From the NCBI GenBank assembly GCA_032622095.1, contig CP136064.1, positions 176,406,247 to 176,470,246 of the forward strand: 64,000 nucleotides of DNA, written 5' to 3'. A model generated the notes under the pieces. That model saw nothing but the letters and a program-made list of their open reading frames with translations, had not been told where the DNA came from and searched no databases. Source of the DNA: Siphonodentalium dalli. Taxonomy: Eukaryota > Mollusca > Scaphopoda > Gadilida > Siphonodentaliidae. Below, piece by piece: positions 58,591-64,000 of the stretch; position 1 is the first letter of the stretch; every line of letters starts with the position of its first letter. The position numbers and the translations under genes are program-made.

Positions 58591-58830
58591 TCAGTCAATC
58601 ATAAGCTCGAAATGTAGTGTAGCAGCTTTCTCTGGGAGATTTTGCACTAGATTTTTTGCATAAGCTTTACATGTCACAAACAAAAGTTGTCCCTGGATGG
58701 CCTGTTCAAAACGGATGAACATGATGGGGGACCTGAATCCCTGCTGGTTCATGTATGGGTAGTACTTCATCGGGAAGCCCTGAGGCGGAATGTAAGAGAT
58801 TGGTCCCAGATGGTCTTCATCTGCAGGCGT
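58591..58830 (-). CDS. ATP1B: ATP1B paralogue, terminal exon
   Basis: 79 codons and TGA. The acceptor used is ccattctttgcag just right of 58830. Ends FELMID, one residue shorter in form than FELLMDD of the + strand gene. It lies beside a 66-bp duplication that copies its splice acceptor. Confidence 0.9.
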   Translation of the reverse strand, partial: TPADEDHLGPISYIPPQGFPMKYYPYMNQQGFRSPIMFIRFEQAIQGQLLFVTCKAYAKNLVQNLPEKAATLHFELMID

Positions 58831-61346
58831 CTGCAAAGAATGGAACAGAGAGTATATTAAGCAACATCCATTGGTTTATTTTCATTAAAAAGGCATCTGC
58901 AAAGAATGGAACAGAGAGTATATTAAGCAACACCCATTGGTTTATTTTCATTAAAAATAGTAAAATACAGAAACTTTCAAAATGTTCAATAAAAAAATCC
59001 TTGTTCTCGGACAATATATAGCTACAGACCAATTACATGGATATAGTTCTTGACAATGTAAACATTCCAGAAATGGTTATCAGTATTGAGGTATATAGTA
59101 CTGAAGTTAAATGTCTCCAAACCGAACACCCTTCGGACCAGCCCATCTGTTCGGTTTAGAGAGGTGTTCGGTTTATAGAAAATTACACTATGATCGGAAT
59201 GTATTGACGTTGTTACCAAGAGTTGTCGTAGCACAACCAACTCATTACTGAATTTAACTTCATTCAATAAAGTATACTGAATAAAATTATAAATAACACT
59301 GATAAAACACGGTATACATGTAATAAGAATTTTAAATCATGGTATATTAAGACATAATACATGTATATAGATAAGACAGGAAACATGGAAATGATAAATT
59401 TTACAGTGATTCTAAAATGTCGCTGACAATATTGATGTAGGGCATGTATTGTAGTTTCGTACTGTTGAATATGCATACCACCGGATTTAATTAGCGTGTG
59501 TTTGTTCTGCGAACGCTTTGGACCAGATTATATCAGACAACTGTGCTTATGTCACAAATTGAGTGAACAATGGTGACTTCACAGAGAATAGAGCACTGAC
59601 ACTGTTTTTATATCAATCATCGTGCTGAGGTGCACTCTTATTTTTATGGTAGTCTTAAGGGTAAGCAATAAACATAGATCAAAACAGATGTGTGAATGGA
59701 TTAATGCTATCACACATGTTTCATGGTACAATCGCCTCCCAACAAACTCATGTGGTAATTGTAACCAATCATACACTGGTGTAGTTCTATCTGTATATTC
59801 ATGTGAGACTCTATAGCTTGCATAAACTGTACCTGTTGCTGGTCAGGACAATATCATATGCAGGGTTAAATAATTCTATCTGTCGTTGATGACATATTTT
59901 TGGTAAATCCCAATCAATGATAAATACAGGATTTGAATATAAGTGAGAAATATATACAGTAGGAAGCTAAATGGGGTTGGGAGCACAAGTTATTTTTAAT
60001 TATTATATTTACATTTAAAAACACATTCTATGCCAAGGTTGGTCTTATTATTGGAATTGAGATTATTGTAATGTTTGGTTGATTCACAATGTGTAATCTG
60101 TAATACCAACTAGACCAAGGGAGATAACTCCTTGCGATGCAAAAAACATAAGAAAATGGAAAATCAAATTTTGTACACTTTCTAGCACAACAATACTTAT
60201 AGTTTCAATAATGTAAAAAATTGAATCGAAAGGAGGGTTCAGGAGAACACAGTACCGGTAGAGCCTATATGAACGTGGCTTGTTATAGTACAATTAACTG
60301 AAGAGTGTCTGCGTATATAAGTCTAGTCTAGTGAGGCAGAATCAGTTGTCCGGAGACGACATAACAAGGGAAGTTTTGTCTGGATTCTGGCAAAGCCAAA
60401 TGATGTCTTAATTGACATCATGGAACATGACTTCAGTTAGTTTTAAGACATGGTATATTGTAAATTATGTGTGACATCACACGTACGTACACCCATTACC
60501 GACACAAGACCCCGAGCTTGGTGTGCAGTCACATAATTAATTCCCAGATGCCGATAGCTAGCTACAAACATTGGGATTCCAAGAATTACATTGTTGGGAA
60601 AATATACCTTTTATTGGTTTAAATTTACTACCTATGATGTTTGTTTTTATCCAAAATAAACTAATTGATGTATAGTTCCCTACTATGGTCGCTTGTTGAA
60701 CTTATTATGTCTAAACATTTCCCCACCAATGAATAAGACTCCTTCTGCACTTGTATTATGAATTCTTCTACCTGTCATCTGCTCATATTTCCTGAACATC
60801 CCCTCCAGATGAATAGTGGACCATTCCAATGCATACTAATAACTGCATGATGGGAGAATCAATTTAGTAAAGAAATGGTTAAAGCCAAATTCCGGCTTTC
60901 ATGGGAAGGGTAGATATCTCATTTATACACTACTTGAAAGAGCAGAGCTCCAAAACATGAGAAAAGTAATGTACAGTAATGCCCTAAATAATCGACTCCT
61001 TAACCACAGCAGAATTATGAATATGGATTGTTGCCATCCATTGGAAAGCTCTCAGTGATGAATGAATGGCAACAAGCCATATTTCCGACTAAATCCTGAA
61101 AAGTTACCCATAATTATGATGTGGTTAAGGAGTCAATTATTTAGGGCATTACTGGAGGTGGGTTACATCTCACTAATACAAGAAATATACCCATCTACAC
61201 CAGTGTAGTAGATCTTCACGAACAGAAGCTTATGAATGACTTACCTCCCCAAAACACTTGACATGTATATACCACTGAGACCACGTATCTTTTATTTCTG
61301 CGGGCACTGTTTCTTCTGTGTACTCTTCTGGTATCCACTCAAAAAT
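58591..61346 (-). CDS. ATP1B: Second Na+/K+-ATPase beta subunit gene, last two exons (5' part beyond window)
   Basis: Two - strand exons, 61245-61346 and 58591-58830, correspond to exons 5 and 6 of the + strand ATP1B gene in order and phase (phase 0 junctions), with the last exon the same 240 nt. They encode IFEWIPEEY...HVKCFGE and a C-terminal domain with PQGFPMKYYPYMNQQG, VTCKAYAKNL and LHFELMID. These include the last two conserved cysteines and the YYPY aromatic cluster of beta subunits. Exon 5 is seven codons shorter than in the paralogue and lacks its NST sequon. No exon 4 was found between 61347 and 64000, so the rest must lie to the right. Divergence from the first gene is large, so this is an old paralogue. 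Confidence 0.88.
58826..58957 (-). repeat. 66-bp tandem duplication covering a 3' splice site
   Basis: Two copies, 58826-58891 and 58892-58957, differ at only a few bases. Each contains the branch/pyrimidine region and ctttgcag acceptor of the last intron of the beta-subunit paralogue. Confidence 0.85.
58958..60973 (-). other. Last intron of the ATP1B paralogue
   Basis: The intron spans 58831-61244. No repeat family other than the MITE at 60974 was recognised. Short frames such as 59022-59267 and 60084-60293 have no domain features. Confidence 0.6.
60974..61154. mobile_element. Foldback MITE, CAGTAATGCC family (copy 7)
   Basis: The left end follows TA. The right end keeps ggcattactg but the TA is lost. 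The left arm has a deletion after cagaattatg. Lies within the last intron of the ATP1B paralogue, about 90 bp from exon 61245. Confidence 0.72.
61245..61346 (-). CDS. ATP1B: ATP1B paralogue, penultimate exon
   Basis: 34 codons, acceptor tataattttcag, donor gtaagt, phase 0 on both sides. Starts IFEW, aligning with IFGW of the + strand gene, and ends KCFGE, aligning with TCTGE. Confidence 0.85.
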
Positions 61347-61980
61347 CTGAAAATTATAAGCAAATGTTATTGAAGTCTGTATACAAGAGTAGTATGACTG
61401 AAACATTCAAACTTATGGATAAGCTAAATAAGCTTGCATCATCAATACTACACATTTCCCACCAATCAAAGCATCACCCGGTACTCAAATATCTGTTTTT
61501 TGAAGCATTCACAATATATTTATAAATAAATGTGTTAGCTGTTATTTATATTGCATTGTCTTATTCTGTTTCATATTTGGATACTGCAGAATTTTTTACT
61601 ATTAAACAATAAACGATTTTTATGTTCTTTGGAATCTGGTTGTAGCTATGTAAGAAAACAAGGCAGTGCACTCAAAAGATAAGCTTGTTTAACCCCGTCT
61701 ATACTAAATACTCAGACAGGTACATGTAGTACCTTTAGGAAATGTTCAGGTAAGTTTAACAAACGACCAAACAACTGAAAATAGTTGGGCTTCTGTGACA
61801 TCATGCATAGGAAAATGTCACTTATGCCTATGTGCCAGTGTCAGATATCTAGATAAAAAAGAGCCACAACTCCGCCATAAATGGTCTGATCAGATTCAAA
61901 TTTGAACTTGATCATGACTTTTCCTATGATAGCCACATATACCAAGTTTCATCAAATTCTATTCATGTAAACATCCCGAC
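61347..61980 (-). other. Intron of the ATP1B paralogue, unassigned sequence
   Basis: No exon or repeat family recognised. Lies upstream (on the - strand) of the penultimate exon. Confidence 0.5.
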
Positions 61981-62244
61981 AACATTATAATCAGCAAATT
62001 CTAAATTCAAATGAAAGTGTCAATGACACTGAAGCTCAACATGGAGAGGGGATAATGTCATACATTAAATGTTGAAGTAATATTGGAGGTCAACCCAGAG
62101 AGCCATATGAAGTTTGGGATCAATAAGATGGGAATTGGTGATTATAGGGTGTGACGAAGATTTAGTCATGCAAGGAGCAAAATCCAAGTTGGCTGCCAGC
62201 ATCTATATATGTTTATAATCCAAATATCATTCATATTTGATAGT
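61981..62244 (+). repeat. 165-bp monomer repeat family, 5' portion interrupted by a SINE
   Basis: Starts tgaaagtgtcaatgacactg at about 62011 and proceeds through a monomer with aaatccaagttggctgccag. It breaks at the SINE, and related sequence (ggaggtgatcctaaacatg) resumes at 62668. Confidence 0.6.
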
Positions 62245-62249
62245 TATGT

Positions 62250-62668
62250 AGCTCTATCTATCTATCTATCTACTTGATACTCCATCGCCCTCAATGTGCT
62301 GAGGATTATGTGGAGGTCCAGGTGCTACCACGGCCGAGTAACTTTATAACCCTGTGGTAACTCCAGTAGCGTTCTTTAACGTGCACACACCGAGGCGTGA
62401 ACACGGGTCAGCCATTAATGTCCGCGCCCGATCGGACAGCGTACTGCACCCACGACAACATACCTGGACAAGTGTTGTAATGGGGGGAAGTCGGCATTTT
62501 TGCATTCGGATCTTTATTCAGTGATCTCGAATGAGACTTTTCAGCCTGACAAACTTGGTATCTGACCGAGTTCTGATTTTTGTCAGAATACTCGGACCAG
62601 GTTGCGATCCCCGGTCCGATAGCACGAGAGACCAGTGCGCTACCTATCGGCCACCGACTTCTCATCTG
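62250..62668 (-). mobile_element. tRNA-derived SINE
   Basis: Read on the - strand: an RNA polymerase III A-box-like TGGCCGATAGG (62643-62653) and a diverged B-box-like GGGATCGCAACC about 40 bp later. They are followed by a body with ggtgtgtgcacgttaaagaa and a (GATA)n tail (62252-62272). This head-body-simple-tail order is that of tRNA-derived SINEs. It is inserted in the 165-bp monomer repeat. It is not a functional tRNA. Confidence 0.6.
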
Positions 62669-62930
62669 GAGGTGATCCTAAACATGTCTATAAATTTTCC
62701 AAATGTTTCTCCAATAAATGTGGGCTGCAGGGATTTAAATATGAATGAGAGTGTCAATGATACTGTAGCTCAACTTAGATTGAGGATAATAACATGTGTT
62801 ACAGTCAATAGAGCGATTAGGAATGCGGAAAGTTTAATTAAATGTCTAAGTAATACTAGATGTCAACACGAAGAAATATATACAAAGTAAAATCCAACAT
62901 ATATATTTATTGATGTTCGCCAACGTGTGC
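62669..62930 (+). repeat. 165-bp monomer repeat family, further fragment
   Basis: A second family start, gagtgtcaatgatactgtag, occurs at about 62748, followed by taacatgtgttacagtcaat as in 49655. The 119-codon frame across the SINE junction (62531-62890) is a composite of repeats. Confidence 0.55.
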
Positions 62931-63359
62931 ACAGTGCACGGCCGGTAACGAGTTAACGAAGTTGTCCATTTTGTTTTGGTCATTCAAACTGAATCAATAC
63001 TGCGCCGTCTGAACGATGTTCAAGGCAATCGTAACGACGAGCTCGTGTGAGCTTATTCACACGACTGATTTTGCATTGGTTTAACTCGCTTGACATGGTG
63101 GTCAAGCTTCACTCTACTCTTGAAGTTTGCGTTGTATCCCCCCCACCCACCCCATGATTGGGAGATGATTATAACAATTGTAACACTATAATATTCATCA
63201 TTTCATGTATTATTTGTTATATGACTGATAGTCTGCGAACGATATTTATCGCTACACTTCACGTTTGTCCATTAAAGTTTACTTTTAACATCATGCATTC
63301 GTTGTACTTTTATTCCATAAATACTTTATGTTCGTTCGAGCTGCAAGCAAGTTAGAACA
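62931..63359. other. Unassigned sequence
   Basis: No exon on either strand and no repeat family recognised; a short C-rich run lies at 63138-63153. Confidence 0.35.
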
Positions 63360-64000
63360 TAAGGCTGGTAGCCATGTTTCTCAATTAATTTTTTTTATGG
63401 CACCCATCTAGAGGTCACCCCGAAGATCCATATGCAATTTGGTGATAATCGGATGATGGATGTGGTCTGTAGGGTATGCCGAAGGATTTAGTCACGCAGA
63501 GAGTCAAATCCAAGATGGCCACTGGCAGCCATGTTTTTCAACAAATTTTGATCAATATAGGAAGCTCCAATCTAGAGGTCATTCCGAAGATCCATTTGAA
63601 ATTTGGTGATATGAGGGATATGGTATGTAGGGTGTGCCAAAGGATTTAGTCATTCAAAGAGTAAAATCCAAGATGGCTGCCGGCAGCCATGTTTTTCATA
63701 AAAATCGTTCAAATTTGGTAGCTTCAATCTACAGGTGATAACAATCGTGCCTGCAAAATTTAAAAAAATGATCCAGCCATAAATACGGGCTGTAGGGCAT
63801 GCCGATGGAATCAAATTATAAATCAAAATTCGGAAAAATTTGAAAATCCCATCTATAGGTCACCCTGAAGCTACCTATGAAGTTTGGTGAAGATCGGATA
63901 AGGGAATGCGGCCTATAGGGCATGCCAAAGAAAATTGTTGACGCACGCACGCCAACCCATGGGAATAGCTCAAACTTTACGTTGTAAAGTTGAGCTAAAA
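63360..64000 (+). repeat. 165-bp monomer repeat family, 3' portion with hairpin end
   Basis: Four monomers carrying gaggtcacc..gaagatccatatg, ggtgtgccaaaggatttagt and aaatccaagatgg(c/ct)gcc. The terminal hairpin ctcaaactttacgttgtaaagttgagctaaaa type closes exactly at the window edge (about 63967-64000). Confidence 0.65.

Noticed and set aside
62590-62660. Possible tRNA gene
   Set aside because: A and B boxes are recognisable but no cloverleaf with paired acceptor stem can be drawn, and the body and GATA tail fit a SINE.
62531-62890. 119-codon + strand frame
   Set aside because: It begins in the antisense of the SINE head and ends in the 165-bp monomer repeat, so it is a composite of two repeats.
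61347-64000. Search for exons 1-4 of the second ATP1B gene
   Set aside because: No - strand segment with the NCS, GYxxGxPC or membrane-span motifs was found; the region is SINE and repeat DNA.

Overview
The window is animal nuclear DNA, most likely from a marine invertebrate. It is AT-rich, contains intron-bearing genes with GT-AG splice sites, and is crowded with non-LTR retrotransposon remnants, Helitron-like elements, TTAA- and TA-flanked MITEs, a SINE and many minisatellites. The species cannot be fixed from the sequence alone. No bacterial, organellar or CRISPR features were seen, and no functional tRNA or rRNA genes.

The one gene that can be read from start to stop is a Na+/K+-ATPase beta subunit (ATP1B family) on the + strand. 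It has six coding exons between 21408 and 40449 and predicts 306 residues. The protein has a short cytoplasmic N-terminus, one membrane span, six extracellular cysteines and two N-glycosylation sequons. Intron 1 is 11.5 kb and full of nested MITEs. The last two exons of a second, paralogous beta-subunit gene lie on the - strand (61245-61346 and 58591-58830), and its 5' exons fall beyond the right edge. The two genes therefore point toward each other, with their stops about 18 kb apart. Between them are traces of at least one unrecognised - strand gene (best exon 57141-57236) and a possible + strand terminal exon.

Layout. 1-2475: 3' half of a non-LTR retrotransposon with one in-frame stop, followed by a CAT/ATC microsatellite. 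2770-4335: TTAA-flanked piggyBac-type element. 5990-6772: degenerate minisatellite. 6773-10420: five head-to-tail Helitron-like units. 10425-15080: mosaic of opposing Helitron 3' ends, a Mutator-like element with 103-bp TIRs, a duplicated minisatellite and an inverted repeat. 15143-17696: a TTAA MITE and an 8-bp-TSD element with palindromic subterminal satellites. 19260-19640: 11-bp minisatellite. 21408-40449: ATP1B gene. 43400-52280: intergenic repeats, including a decayed CR1/L2-like retrotransposon (48005-49615). 52440-57240: candidate - strand gene. 58591-61346: 3' end of the second ATP1B gene. 61980-64000: repeats, including a tRNA-derived SINE.

Functionally, beta subunits pair with the catalytic alpha subunit of P-type Na+/K+ pumps for folding and delivery to the plasma membrane. 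The two paralogues could supply alternative beta isoforms. Everything else readable here is mobile or repetitive DNA, much of it non-autonomous with no transposase encoded in the window.
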